Below, in pieces: positions 54,739 to 63,370 of a stretch of 64,000 bases of DNA. The translations under genes and the position numbers were made by a program. The notes under the pieces are model-generated. The model had not been told where the DNA came from. It ran no database searches and saw only the letters and a program-made list of their open reading frames with translations. Source of the DNA: Grimontia celer (GTDB lineage Bacteria; Pseudomonadota; Gammaproteobacteria; Enterobacterales; Vibrionaceae); NCBI RefSeq assembly GCF_900055185.1, contig NZ_FIZX01000001.1, forward strand, positions 1,674,001-1,738,000. The letters are read 5' to 3'. How positions within the stretch are numbered: the stretch's first letter is position 1; each line of letters starts with the position of its first letter.

Positions 54739-55908
54739 ATGAGCAAGGCGTATAAGAAACTCGGGCGACGTTTAAGACTCGGCGTGATAGGCGGAGGGCC
54801 AGATTCCTTTATCGGCTCCATTCACCGCTCGTCTGCCACCATGCATGAAGAGTTTGATGTTGTCGCAGGTGTGTTTTCCTCAAACCCCGAGCGTTCAATT
54901 GCTGCTGGAAAATCTATGGGGATTGCACGCCCTTATGGCGACCCGAATGCCTTGTTTGCTGGAGAAGCTTTAGCGGATGAGCCCATAGATGCGCTTGCGA
55001 TCATGACGCCCAACAACAGTCACTATGAGCTGTCATGCCGCGCATTAGATGCTGGTTTTAACGTGTTCTGCGAAAAACCTCTGACCATGACTGAAGATGA
55101 ATCTGCTGACTTGGTCAAGCGGGTCAATACATCGGGTAAGCGTTACTGCGTCGCCTACGGCTACAGCGGTTATGCCATGGTCCGTCAAGCGCGTGAAATG
55201 GTCGCACAGGGTGTGATCGGTGACATCACCATGGTGCAAAGCAATTACGTTCAGGGGCACTTGGCAGAGCTGACAGAATCTGAGGTTGCTGGCTCTAACT
55301 GGCATATGAAGCCAGAGCTTGCTGGCCCTTCATTGATCCTTGGCGATATCGCGACGCATAGCTATCACCTGACCAGCTATGTCGCTGGTATGGAAGCCAG
55401 TTCATTGAGCGCCGATGTGACCGCATTGGTCGATGGACGCACAGCAGATGATTACTGCGGCATATTGCTTCGCTATCCCAACAATGCTCGCGGTATTTTC
55501 TGGGTCACACAGGCCGCAGCCGGCGGTGTTCATGGTTTGAGCTTTACCATTTACGGCACCAAAGGTGGCTTGGAATGGCATCAGGAACAGCCTAATGAGC
55601 TGACAGTCCGCCCTATTGATAAGCCCGCTTACGTGCTGACAAAGGGTGGCAAAGGCTTGTCCGGTGCAGGTAAGCGCGTTTCCCATGTCGCTATCGGTCA
55701 CCCAGAAGGCTATCGCGAGGCATTTGCCAACCTCTACTACGACTTTGCCTCCAACATCATTGATGATCTGACAGGTGAAGCACCGGAACCACTGAGCCTG
55801 TGGAACCCGACCGTCCAAGACGGTGCATACGGCATGGCGTTTGTTTACGCTGCGGTGCGTTCACGCGACAACGACGGTGAATGGAAGCCCCTGAGAGACC
55901 TCACTTAG
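54739..55908 (+). CDS. Gfo/Idh/MocA family oxidoreductase 2 of the second cyclitol locus
   Basis: 389 residues from the ATG at 54739 (AAGGAG upstream; the in-frame GTG at 54733 lies in the previous stop). Rossmann LGVIGGGPDSFIGSIHR near residue 17, EKP in NVFCEKPLTM near 115 and LGDIATHSYHL near 210. A paralogue of the protein encoded at 50756. With iolG at 24439 the window has three dehydrogenases, consistent with use of several inositol isomers. Last gene of the operon. Confidence 0.84.
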   Translation: MSKAYKKLGRRLRLGVIGGGPDSFIGSIHRSSATMHEEFDVVAGVFSSNPERSIAAGKSMGIARPYGDPNALFAGEALADEPIDALAIMTPNNSHYELSCRALDAGFNVFCEKPLTMTEDESADLVKRVNTSGKRYCVAYGYSGYAMVRQAREMVAQGVIGDITMVQSNYVQGHLAELTESEVAGSNWHMKPELAGPSLILGDIATHSYHLTSYVAGMEASSLSADVTALVDGRTADDYCGILLRYPNNARGIFWVTQAAAGGVHGLSFTIYGTKGGLEWHQEQPNELTVRPIDKPAYVLTKGGKGLSGAGKRVSHVAIGHPEGYREAFANLYYDFASNIIDDLTGEAPEPLSLWNPTVQDGAYGMAFVYAAVRSRDNDGEWKPLRDLT

Positions 55909-55948
55909 CTCAATATCAAACACAAACTGTTTATACCTAAACAACTTT

Positions 55949-55987
55949 GCGAGCAGGTAGCCAGCCGTCGGTCTGCTCGCTTTTTTT
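55949..55987 (+). terminator. Terminator of the iolD operon
   Basis: GCGAGCAG (55949-55956) pairs with CTGCTCGC (55973-55980), followed by seven T. Confidence 0.88.
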
Positions 55988-56056
55988 ATCGTATTTAGAA
56001 CAGTGAATGTTCCTGTCACACGGTACATTAGCAAAGGACGATAAAAGGAGAATACG

Positions 56057-56431
56057 ATGATAGATAACAAGAAAGTGGCACTGTTCGGCTGGCATCCAGA
56101 TGTGGTGAATTACGACAAGTGGCCAGGCATGACTGCAGAGAAGCTGCGCGCAGCGTTGGAAGGTGACCGAGATAGCTTACTCGAACTGGGCTATGCCGTT
56201 GACCTTCACTACATTCGTGATGGTGAAACCGCTTTTGATGCGGCGACTGAAGCACTCACAGGCAAACCTTATGAGTGCGTGCTGATTGGCGCTGGTGTCC
56301 GTCGCGACGAGGACCATTTTCTGGTGTTTGAAAAGCTGGTGAATGCCGTTCATAAAGCCGCGCCACAAGCGACGATTTGCTTCAATACCAATCCAAGTGA
56401 CACGGCGGATGCGATTAAGCGCTGGACGTAA
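56057..56431 (+). CDS. Conserved protein of unknown function
   Basis: 124 residues, no signal peptide or membrane segment. The N-terminal KVALFGWHPDVVNYDKWPG and later YECVLIGAGVRRDEDHFLVFEKLVN and ICFNTNPSDTADA suggest a small Rossmann-like alpha/beta domain. AAAGGAG precedes the ATG. It stands alone after the iolD operon terminator. I do not recognise a function. Confidence 0.72.
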   Translation: MIDNKKVALFGWHPDVVNYDKWPGMTAEKLRAALEGDRDSLLELGYAVDLHYIRDGETAFDAATEALTGKPYECVLIGAGVRRDEDHFLVFEKLVNAVHKAAPQATICFNTNPSDTADAIKRWT

Positions 56432-56490
56432 TATCCTAGTGATAGTGGGTCGATTGACTCGACCCTTTTCATCTTGTCATGGAGGACACT

Positions 56491-56835
56491 ATGTCGATAC
56501 GCGCCACAGAAACAGGCTTCAATCCCGAATACAGTGAAGACGCCCCCTCTTTTGAGGATGTCAGCGACCAAAAAGGTATCACTATTATAGAGTTTGGCGC
56601 GCCATGGTGTGGTCATTGTCAGGCAGCTGAACCCGCGGTAAAAGCAGTGCTGGAAGCAAAGTCTTTCCCTCACACCAAAGTGTACGACGGTAAGGGAAAG
56701 CCTTTAGGTCGAGCCTTTAAAGTGAAGCTCTGGCCAACTCTGATCCTGCTCCAAGATGGATTGGAAATAGACAGAATTGTCCGCCCAATCCATGAAGATG
56801 AAGTGGAAGATTTAATCGCTCAGGCTAGCAACTAA
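56491..56835 (+). CDS. Thioredoxin-family protein
   Basis: 114 residues from the ATG at 56491 (GGAGG upstream). Thioredoxin fold with the active-site FGAPWCGHCQAAEPAV near residue 38 and a cis-Pro region at LWPTLILLQDG near 78. No signal peptide, so cytoplasmic. The CGHC site resembles disulfide isomerases and some atypical thioredoxins. Confidence 0.88.
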   Translation: MSIRATETGFNPEYSEDAPSFEDVSDQKGITIIEFGAPWCGHCQAAEPAVKAVLEAKSFPHTKVYDGKGKPLGRAFKVKLWPTLILLQDGLEIDRIVRPIHEDEVEDLIAQASN

Positions 56836-56850
56836 TAATGCGCTCATCCA

Positions 56851-56888
56851 AAGGTCAGCAGACCCTAAACCCTAAGGTCTGCTGACCT
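56851..56888 (+). terminator. Terminator-like hairpin after the thioredoxin gene
   Basis: AAGGTCAGCAGACC (56851-56864) pairs with GGTCTGCTGACCTT (56875-56888), a perfect 14-bp stem. Confidence 0.8.
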
Positions 56889-56891
56889 TTG

Positions 56892-56920
56892 ACAAAAAAA
56901 GCGTGCTCCCGCACGCTTTA
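56892..56920 (-). terminator. Terminator after the RCC1-repeat gene
   Basis: AAAGCGTGC and GCACGCTTT flank a four-base loop; the A tract at about 56893-56900 gives a T tract on the minus strand. Confidence 0.8.
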
Positions 56921-56928
56921 CATACCTA

Positions 56929-58779
56929 TTACTCCTGGGGAAGAGCATCTAACAAAAATGGTGTGTAACACGTGCCGGATGACGCGCCCTCACCATACTC
57001 TTCAATATTCGACGCTGCGCAGTGGTCTTCCGGTACACCAATCTTACCGTCAGTGGTTGCTCCCCATGCCCAAACATCACCTTCGTCTGTAACTGCAAAG
57101 TGGCTTGATGTGTTCGAGCTCAGTTGCACCACTTTCAGCTCATCAAGCGCTTCCAACTTCACTGGCTTAACGGCGATTTGACGCTCAATGCCAAGTTCAT
57201 CCACTTCATAGCCGTTACCTGCGTAACCTGTGCCCATATCACCCCAAGAGTAAACATCACCGCCCAGCGTCAATGCGTGGGCATTTCGGCTACCGCCCTG
57301 GAAAGCAATAATACGGTCACCACCGAGATTTTCAGGAGACAAAGCAGTCAACACTTCGGGGGTTGGAATCGATGTGATGTCGTTGATCTTATAGAGGGTG
57401 TTTGCACTGTTTGGCTCTGGCGTGCCTTGTGCCAGCGCACCGTAATCATTACTGCCCCAGCCATAGACAATCCCTTCTGCATCTACGGCCAGGCCATAAT
57501 CTGCGCCCGTTTCTACATAGATGATGTTCATGCCTTCAAGAATCTTCTGCGGCTCAGAACGATCTTCGTTTACCGTGCCATCACCTAATTCACCGCCTCT
57601 GGCGTTGTTACCCCAAGAATACACATCACCCTCTGCCGTTAATGCAAAAACGTGGTGGTCACGAATCGCAACATGCACGATGAATTCATCACTTGGAATA
57701 TCCACCAAGCCAAAGGTGTTTTGATCATCATCTTTGTCATCAACACGGCCAAGCTGCAAGTTACCGTTATCGCCGGACGAATAAACCTTGCCAGACTGAG
57801 TGACAACGTAAGCACTTGCGCTTCCGCTGGTTGCGTAAGCAGCTAATTCACCATCGGGCAGCGTGACCTCCACAGGAGCATCGGTGGTATTTTCGTTTCC
57901 AAGACCAAGCTGACCCCGATTGTTTGGACCAAACACAAACAGGCGGCCATCTTCTGTCACCATGGTGCCGTCAATTTGGTCGGTAGAAATGGATTTGAAG
58001 CTAACGCCGCTGATATCTACCCAAGCGCTGGCAGGGTTTGATAATCCGTACAAACGCTGGTTCTGCAGTTCAATGTAACATTCACCTTCCGCTTCAGTGA
58101 GACCATCACGAGGTTCTGTCACCAATTCCGTTCCTGCTGGCAGGTACAAATCAGAAGCCCGTCCTAACTTGGTGCGCATCGCGCCTTCACAATAACGGTT
58201 TGGGTCTTCACCGTATGAAAAACCACCGTAGTTTTCACCGAAGCTGAAAGGACGTCCACCTTGACTCAAACCCAGCGTGTGGTGATTACCCGCAGCCATT
58301 TGTATTTGTTCGTTCGCCGTTGCCCAATTGATGTAGGCGTATGCTTTAGCATCACCAGTCTTCTCAGCAAGCGCTTTCAATTCTGCGCGAGCAACTTTGC
58401 CTTTTTTGCTTTTCCCTTTAACAGGTTCAACACTGAGGCCGGTATACATATCCCCATCAGCATCGTCGGCAATAAATGCCTTTAGCAAGGTGAGCGCTTT
58501 TTCTTCACGTAAGTCTTTTTCTTTGGTTAAGTCAGCCAAAGAGATGTGTTCAGCGCCTTTCACTTTTTTCAAACGCATACCATCCACTGAGAAACGGATT
58601 TTCTCACCTTGCAGGTAGTAGAACGTCCCTCCTTCTCCAGTCGTTCCCTTGTAGAAACCTGATTGATAACTGAGCCCCTCAACCGGAATATCCAGCTTTC
58701 CCTGCTCCAACGCAGGACACCCTGCCAGTGCCGCGACGGCACTCGCCAACACCGCTGGTTTCCATATTCCTACTGCCAT
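56929..58779 (-). CDS. RCC1-repeat lipoprotein
   Basis: 616 residues. The N terminus (MAVGIWKPAVLASAVAALAGC) has a lipobox LAGC at about residues 18-21, so it is probably a lipidated envelope or surface protein. From about residue 160 the sequence carries RCC1/BNR-type propeller repeats such as VYSWGNNARGGELGDGT, VYGWGSNDYGALAQG, VYSWGDMGTGYAGNG and VWAWGATTDGKIG, enough for a seven-bladed propeller. Such repeats usually bind proteins. A Fur-like box lies 20 bp upstream of the start, hinting at iron control. Function unknown. Confidence 0.82.
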   Translation of the reverse strand: MAVGIWKPAVLASAVAALAGCPALEQGKLDIPVEGLSYQSGFYKGTTGEGGTFYYLQGEKIRFSVDGMRLKKVKGAEHISLADLTKEKDLREEKALTLLKAFIADDADGDMYTGLSVEPVKGKSKKGKVARAELKALAEKTGDAKAYAYINWATANEQIQMAAGNHHTLGLSQGGRPFSFGENYGGFSYGEDPNRYCEGAMRTKLGRASDLYLPAGTELVTEPRDGLTEAEGECYIELQNQRLYGLSNPASAWVDISGVSFKSISTDQIDGTMVTEDGRLFVFGPNNRGQLGLGNENTTDAPVEVTLPDGELAAYATSGSASAYVVTQSGKVYSSGDNGNLQLGRVDDKDDDQNTFGLVDIPSDEFIVHVAIRDHHVFALTAEGDVYSWGNNARGGELGDGTVNEDRSEPQKILEGMNIIYVETGADYGLAVDAEGIVYGWGSNDYGALAQGTPEPNSANTLYKINDITSIPTPEVLTALSPENLGGDRIIAFQGGSRNAHALTLGGDVYSWGDMGTGYAGNGYEVDELGIERQIAVKPVKLEALDELKVVQLSSNTSSHFAVTDEGDVWAWGATTDGKIGVPEDHCAASNIEEYGEGASSGTCYTPFLLDALPQE

Positions 58780-58798
58780 TACTGCTTTTCCTTTTGTA

Positions 58799-58828
58799 AT
58801 TGATAACGATTTGCATTCTTATTATCAA
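58799..58828 (-). promoter_or_regulatory. Candidate Fur box upstream of the RCC1 lipoprotein gene
   Basis: On the minus strand the region reads TTGATAATAAGAATG then CAAATCGTTATCAA: outer arms TTGATAA/TTATCAA and an internal AAGAAT hexamer, close to the Fur pattern of GATAAT-type repeats. Confidence 0.5.
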
Positions 58829-59017
58829 AAAACAAAAAGGAGAAACGCAATATCTCAACTGGCCATGACGCGACTAATTTGGGTAATGAATCAATTTCGC
58901 TACAGTCGAAGCATGATCAAATCCTTCACCGCATAAGTTTCGGTTTCCATTGAGGACGTAGTTGACTCAAGATACTCTGGCACAGAGTGGATTCGCGTTA
59001 ACAAGGAGTGTGGAATC

Positions 59018-59644
59018 ATGGCAATTGAAACTTGGCTGGCATTCTTATCTATTGCTTTTATTGCTGCACTGTCGCCAGGGCCTGCCATTTTATTGGTGCT
59101 CACCCACTCTTTCCGCTCTGGCTGGAAAAGGTCAATATTCACCATTGCTGGAAACGTGACTGGGCTATTCATTATGTCGTCAGCTTCCGTATTGGGTTTG
59201 AGCGCCTTAGTTTTGAATTCAGCAACGGCCTTTATGGTAATCAAAGCGATTGGCGCAGTTTACCTGTTCTACATCGGCTTTAAGATCTGGCGAAATGGTA
59301 TGACGATTTCGCTGGATCCATCTGCGCAGGAGCAACTTGCCAAAAAAGGAAACTATTACCTGCAGGGTGTGATGGTGGCATTAACCAATCCGAAAGCCAT
59401 TGTTTTCGCGACTGCCCTCTTCCCGCAGTTCATCACTATTGAGCAGCCTTTGGCACCGCAGTTCGCCATTTTGGTCGTGACCATCATGTCTTGCTCCGCC
59501 ATTTGCCTTTTAGGATATAGCTACTGGGGTGGGAAACTACTGACACGATCGGGTAAGTTTGCCGCATCACGCTGGTTGCCTCGAGCCTTTGGCTCCACTT
59601 TTATGGGCGCGGGCATTGCGCTGGCGTTAACCGCCCAGCGCTAA
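59018..59644 (+). CDS. LysE/RhtB family translocator
   Basis: 208 residues with six predicted helices and the family segment LSPGPAILLVLTHSFRSGWKRS near residue 22-43, then GAVYLFYIGFKIWRNG near 80 and ALTNPKAIVFATALFPQFI near 125. Members export amino acids or similar compounds. AAGGAG precedes the ATG. The 3' end overlaps the convergent kinase gene by 4 bp. Confidence 0.9.
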   Translation: MAIETWLAFLSIAFIAALSPGPAILLVLTHSFRSGWKRSIFTIAGNVTGLFIMSSASVLGLSALVLNSATAFMVIKAIGAVYLFYIGFKIWRNGMTISLDPSAQEQLAKKGNYYLQGVMVALTNPKAIVFATALFPQFITIEQPLAPQFAILVVTIMSCSAICLLGYSYWGGKLLTRSGKFAASRWLPRAFGSTFMGAGIALALTAQR

Positions 59645-61440
59645 CCGATAAGAAAAACAAATTGGATTAATACAATCAGGAACAGAGCGAGGCTTAGTCC
59701 TTTCCAGAAACGTAATGGGTCGGTTTCTAAAAGCGGCCTGTTTTCATTGGAAGATTTGAACGTAGGATTTGGTTTCATCAAATCCTGTTCAAATTCTGAA
59801 AGTGCCTGATAGCGGGCTTTTGGGATTGGATGACATGCCTTTTTGAGCGCCTCATCAAACCAATCCGGCGCAGCAGGACAATAGACCGTAGCTGGCACAT
59901 AGTTTTGACGATTTGCCGCTCTGGGGTTGGAGGCATTCACTGCTTTGTAAGGTAGATGTCCGGTCAAAAGCTCGTAAACTGTCATACCTAACGAAAATAA
60001 GTCAGAGGAGAAATTGGCTTTGTTGCCCTTGAGGTATTCCGGTGCCGCGTAGTTTAAGTCACCGACTGGGTACCCTTCTTCCTCGCTACCCATTAGCTCT
60101 TCCAAGCCCGCTGATTGCGCAGTGCCGTAGTCAATCAAAGTCACATTCATGTCTTTGTCGACCATGAGGTTGTCCGGTTTGATGTCGCGATGAACCACCG
60201 AAAGACGTTGAAGCACCCGAACCGCTCGAATAGCTCCTTTTGCCAGCGTACGAACCTGAGTGAGCGTCGGCGTTGGATTATCGATCATCCATTGTCTGAG
60301 TGTGACACCTTCGATGTAATCGCAGACATGATAGAGGTATGGCGAATAACTCGATGGCGGATGAATCTTCATCACACCGGGTGATTTCACCTGTTCACCA
60401 ATCCACCCCTCCCGGATAAAGCCCGCAAGATAAACAGCGTCATCCGCAAAGTTGAGCGATGGCATTTTCAATACATACTGACGGCCATCCAAGTCACTGC
60501 GTGTCAGGTAGATATGGCTCCGGCTTCCGCTGTAAAGCACCCTCGCCACTGTGTAGTGGTCAATCTTCTGCCCCTCTTTCAAAACAGGCGGAATTTTTCT
60601 TTCTGATAAATCGCGGAGCGCTTCGCCATAGGTCGCAGCGGGAAGAGAATCGACAGCTAACAACAGACAAGTGATGTTGTCATCGCTTCCCAACTTGTAA
60701 GCGTCATCAACAAACGATGCCGCTAAGTGTTCGAGATCAGACGTGGTATCGGAAGCGTAGAGACGTTGGGCGATTTCCCGCTCTGTCATGGTGTCATGAA
60801 TGCCATCTGTCGCGAGAAACAACAGATCACCACGCTCAAGTGCTACGGGCTGATAATCCACATTCAAGTGGCTATCAATACCCAGCGCGCGGGTTAAGTG
60901 ATGTTGGGTTTTACTTTGGTAGTGTCGATGATCCTGCGTAATCTGGGTCAGCCTGTGCTGACGCCAAAGGTAGACGCGGCAATCGCCGACATGAAAAACA
61001 TGGGCGGTATTCGATTTCACAATCACTGAGCAAAAAGCTGCCACCATGGCACTGGCTTGCGTGCCTGCTTGTTGTCCATGATGGTAAAGCCAGTAATTGA
61101 GAGATTTCATCACCTTTCCAGCAGCATCTTTCACTGGCCAGGTAATTGGCGTATCAAGGTAGTTATTCACGAATTCAGTCACACCCATTTCACTGGCTTT
61201 CTGACTGACTTCGCTGGTGCTGACGCCATCCGCAATCGCCGCTACCACTCCTTTGTGTTTCAGCTCGCTTGCCTTTTTTGGCAAGTAAACAGCAAAAGCA
61301 TCCTGATTAGGTGGCTTGCGCCCGGCAACCGAGCTACCACCTGCACGAACGATCAAACGGGAAGCCGCCTCCTGCGTCTCCCCGTTTTCAGTACCGGCAG
61401 CGCCATACGACGCTGCCTGATCATGAAACTCTGGTTTCAT
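59641..61440 (-). CDS. PP2C phosphatase - Ser/Thr protein kinase fusion with C-terminal membrane anchor
   Basis: 599 residues. PP2C domain about 25-265: AIADGVSTSEVSQKA, VFHVGDCRVYLW, LATDGIHDTM and GSDDNITCLLLAVD hold the metal-binding aspartates. Kinase domain about 290-560: YVLKMPS with the ATP lysine, VVHRDIKPDNLMVD, LIDYGTAQ (DYG in place of DFG) and YAAPEYLKG. A single hydrophobic helix ends the protein (LFLIVLIQFVFLIG). The start is 2 bp after the transporter stop, so it is coupled to nirB-nirD-transporter expression. A similar gene sits with nitrate/nitrite assimilation genes in Pseudomonas, from memory. Likely modulates that pathway; target unknown. Confidence 0.88.
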   Translation of the reverse strand: MKPEFHDQAASYGAAGTENGETQEAASRLIVRAGGSSVAGRKPPNQDAFAVYLPKKASELKHKGVVAAIADGVSTSEVSQKASEMGVTEFVNNYLDTPITWPVKDAAGKVMKSLNYWLYHHGQQAGTQASAMVAAFCSVIVKSNTAHVFHVGDCRVYLWRQHRLTQITQDHRHYQSKTQHHLTRALGIDSHLNVDYQPVALERGDLLFLATDGIHDTMTEREIAQRLYASDTTSDLEHLAASFVDDAYKLGSDDNITCLLLAVDSLPAATYGEALRDLSERKIPPVLKEGQKIDHYTVARVLYSGSRSHIYLTRSDLDGRQYVLKMPSLNFADDAVYLAGFIREGWIGEQVKSPGVMKIHPPSSYSPYLYHVCDYIEGVTLRQWMIDNPTPTLTQVRTLAKGAIRAVRVLQRLSVVHRDIKPDNLMVDKDMNVTLIDYGTAQSAGLEELMGSEEEGYPVGDLNYAAPEYLKGNKANFSSDLFSLGMTVYELLTGHLPYKAVNASNPRAANRQNYVPATVYCPAAPDWFDEALKKACHPIPKARYQALSEFEQDLMKPNPTFKSSNENRPLLETDPLRFWKGLSLALFLIVLIQFVFLIG

Positions 61441-61442
61441 AC

Positions 61443-62918
61443 TTATGCTTTCGCCACATCAATCATGGTGATTGAACCATCATCATTCACTTCAGCAATC
61501 TGGCCTGACGGCTCTTCCATAAAGAGTAGCGTTACAAAGCCAAGAACCGCAGTGCCTGCAATGATGTAGAAGAAAGTACTGTAATCAACCAGCGACAAAA
61601 TCGTCAGATAAGTCACGGCACCTACGTTACCATAAGCACCTGTCATACCAGCGATTTGACCTGTCATACGACGCTTGATCAGTGGCACGGCCGCAAATAC
61701 TGCACCTTCACCGGATTGCACGAAGAACGAACAACCCATTGCCGCTACAACCGCCAGCCAAACTGGCCACGCGCTGTCGACTTGACCCATCACGAAGTAA
61801 CCCAATGCCAGACCCGCAGTGAGGATAAGCAGCGTTGGTTTACGACCGAATTTATCAGACAACCAGCCGCCACCAGGACGTGACATCAGGTTCATGAAGG
61901 CATAAGCGGATGCCACCATACCCGCCACAACAGGGGTCAACTCAAAGGTTTCAGAGAAGAACAGTGGCAGCATAGAAACCACAGCAAGCTCAGATCCAAA
62001 GGTCGCGAAGTACAGCACATTCAGCACAGCAACCTGCTTAAATTGGTAGCGGTGAATTTCTGGCACCTCTTCTTTAAAGACGTGCTTGTTCACTTTCCAC
62101 ACTTGGGAAGCATCAAACAGGTAGATGCCTGCAAGTACCGCGTAGATGCCATAAACGGCTGCATCAGAAAACATGCCGATACCGCTTGGCGAAAGTTTCC
62201 AAGCCAACAGTGCCAGTGCGCCATACATTGGTGTTTTCATGAATAGCAGCAGGTAGAAATCGCCTTTTGAGGTGACTTCCATGGCACCGCCGTTCTTTGG
62301 TTTGTAGTAGGTTGCACCTTTTGGCGTGTCCGTCACGTTGCGATAAAACACGAAAGAGAAAGCCAGGCTCATCAAGCCAGTGATACCCATAGCGTAACGC
62401 CAGCCATCTTCACCACCGAACATCACAGCCACGGTTGGTAGAGTGAATGCGGCGGCTGCTGAGCCGAAGTTACCCCAACCACCATAGATACCTTCTGCAG
62501 TGCCCAGTTCATTGTGTGGGAACCACTCAGACACCAGACGGATACCGATAACAAAGCCTGCACCGATGAGACCCAGGGCAAAACGGGCAATGGCAGCCTG
62601 AACGAAGCTATCTGAAAGTGCGAAAACAAAACAAGGGATAGAACAGATAGCGAGCAGTAAGGAGTAGATTAGCCGCGGGCCATATTTATCCGTGAGCATG
62701 CCGATTAAAACACGGGCTGGAATGGTAAAAGCAACGTTGAGAATAAGCAGAGTTTTAATTTCTGCGGTAGTTAAGCCGAGCGATTCTTTTACCGATTGCA
62801 GTAATGGCGCAAAGTTAAACCACACCACAAAGGTAATAAAGAATGCGAACCAACTTAAATGGAGAATTTTCATTTTTCCGGTAAAGGAAAATATATTGAA
62901 CTTGTCACTAGATGACAT
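61443..62918 (-). CDS. Nitrate/nitrite MFS transporter (NarK/NasA type)
   Basis: 491 residues from the ATG at 62918 (AGAGGAAG upstream). Major facilitator superfamily with twelve helices and the nitrate/nitrite-porter segments LGTAEGIYGGWGNFGSAAAAF near residue 138-158 and GQIAGMTGAYGNVGAVTYL near 420. Imports nitrate or nitrite for the nitrite reductase encoded upstream. Linked to nirD by a 112-bp spacer containing a hairpin and to the kinase-phosphatase by 2 bp. Confidence 0.9.
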   Translation of the reverse strand: MSSSDKFNIFSFTGKMKILHLSWFAFFITFVVWFNFAPLLQSVKESLGLTTAEIKTLLILNVAFTIPARVLIGMLTDKYGPRLIYSLLLAICSIPCFVFALSDSFVQAAIARFALGLIGAGFVIGIRLVSEWFPHNELGTAEGIYGGWGNFGSAAAAFTLPTVAVMFGGEDGWRYAMGITGLMSLAFSFVFYRNVTDTPKGATYYKPKNGGAMEVTSKGDFYLLLFMKTPMYGALALLAWKLSPSGIGMFSDAAVYGIYAVLAGIYLFDASQVWKVNKHVFKEEVPEIHRYQFKQVAVLNVLYFATFGSELAVVSMLPLFFSETFELTPVVAGMVASAYAFMNLMSRPGGGWLSDKFGRKPTLLILTAGLALGYFVMGQVDSAWPVWLAVVAAMGCSFFVQSGEGAVFAAVPLIKRRMTGQIAGMTGAYGNVGAVTYLTILSLVDYSTFFYIIAGTAVLGFVTLLFMEEPSGQIAEVNDDGSITMIDVAKA

Positions 62919-62999
62919 TATTGACTTCCTCTTCAAACAAACAATCCCTGTGCCGCGATGTTTTAATCACAGCAAACTTAATTTGAAAATTTTTAACTT

Positions 63000-63021
63000 C
63001 CCCTGATTGAGTAATCAGGGG
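63000..63021. other. Hairpin between nirD and the transporter gene
   Basis: CCCCTGATT and AATCAGGGG flank a four-base loop. No good T tract follows on the minus strand, so it may be a processing or stabilising structure within the operon. Confidence 0.5.
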
Positions 63022-63030
63022 AATGAATAT

Positions 63031-63360
63031 TTAAACTAGACTCAGTTGCACAGCACCTTCATGACAACGAACTGGGTAGGTGGTGATCGATACGTTTTCG
63101 TCTTCCAGACAAATACCGCTATCCAAGCAAAAATGCTGTTTATAGAGCGGTGAGGCGATCACTGTTTTGTCACCTATCGAGCCGATCATTCCGCGAGAAA
63201 GCACATTCGCTTTTCCGATTGGATCATAATTATCAACGGCATATAGCGAGTCTGTTTGGCCACAAAGAAATACCGCCACCTGCTTGTCTTCCAACAACGC
63301 GCACACACCGGTGTTTTTGACCAAGTCAGACTTTTCACAAATGGTTTGCCACTGGCTCAT
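63031..63360 (-). CDS. nirD: Nitrite reductase (NADH) small subunit
   Basis: 109 residues from the ATG at 63360, which has AAGGAG upstream and lies 10 bp after nirB. Rieske-like fold without the cluster-binding Cys/His set, as is normal for NirD (DSLYAVDNYDPIGKANVLSRG, ASPLYKQHFCLDSGICLED). Partner of NirB in NADH-dependent reduction of nitrite to ammonium. Confidence 0.93.
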   Translation of the reverse strand: MSQWQTICEKSDLVKNTGVCALLEDKQVAVFLCGQTDSLYAVDNYDPIGKANVLSRGMIGSIGDKTVIASPLYKQHFCLDSGICLEDENVSITTYPVRCHEGAVQLSLV

Positions 63361-63370
63361 TGCTTTCTCC

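Noticed and set aside
58900-59244. 114-codon minus-strand frame overlapping the LysE-type gene
   Set aside because: Antisense shadow of a clear membrane protein gene with a good ribosome binding site.
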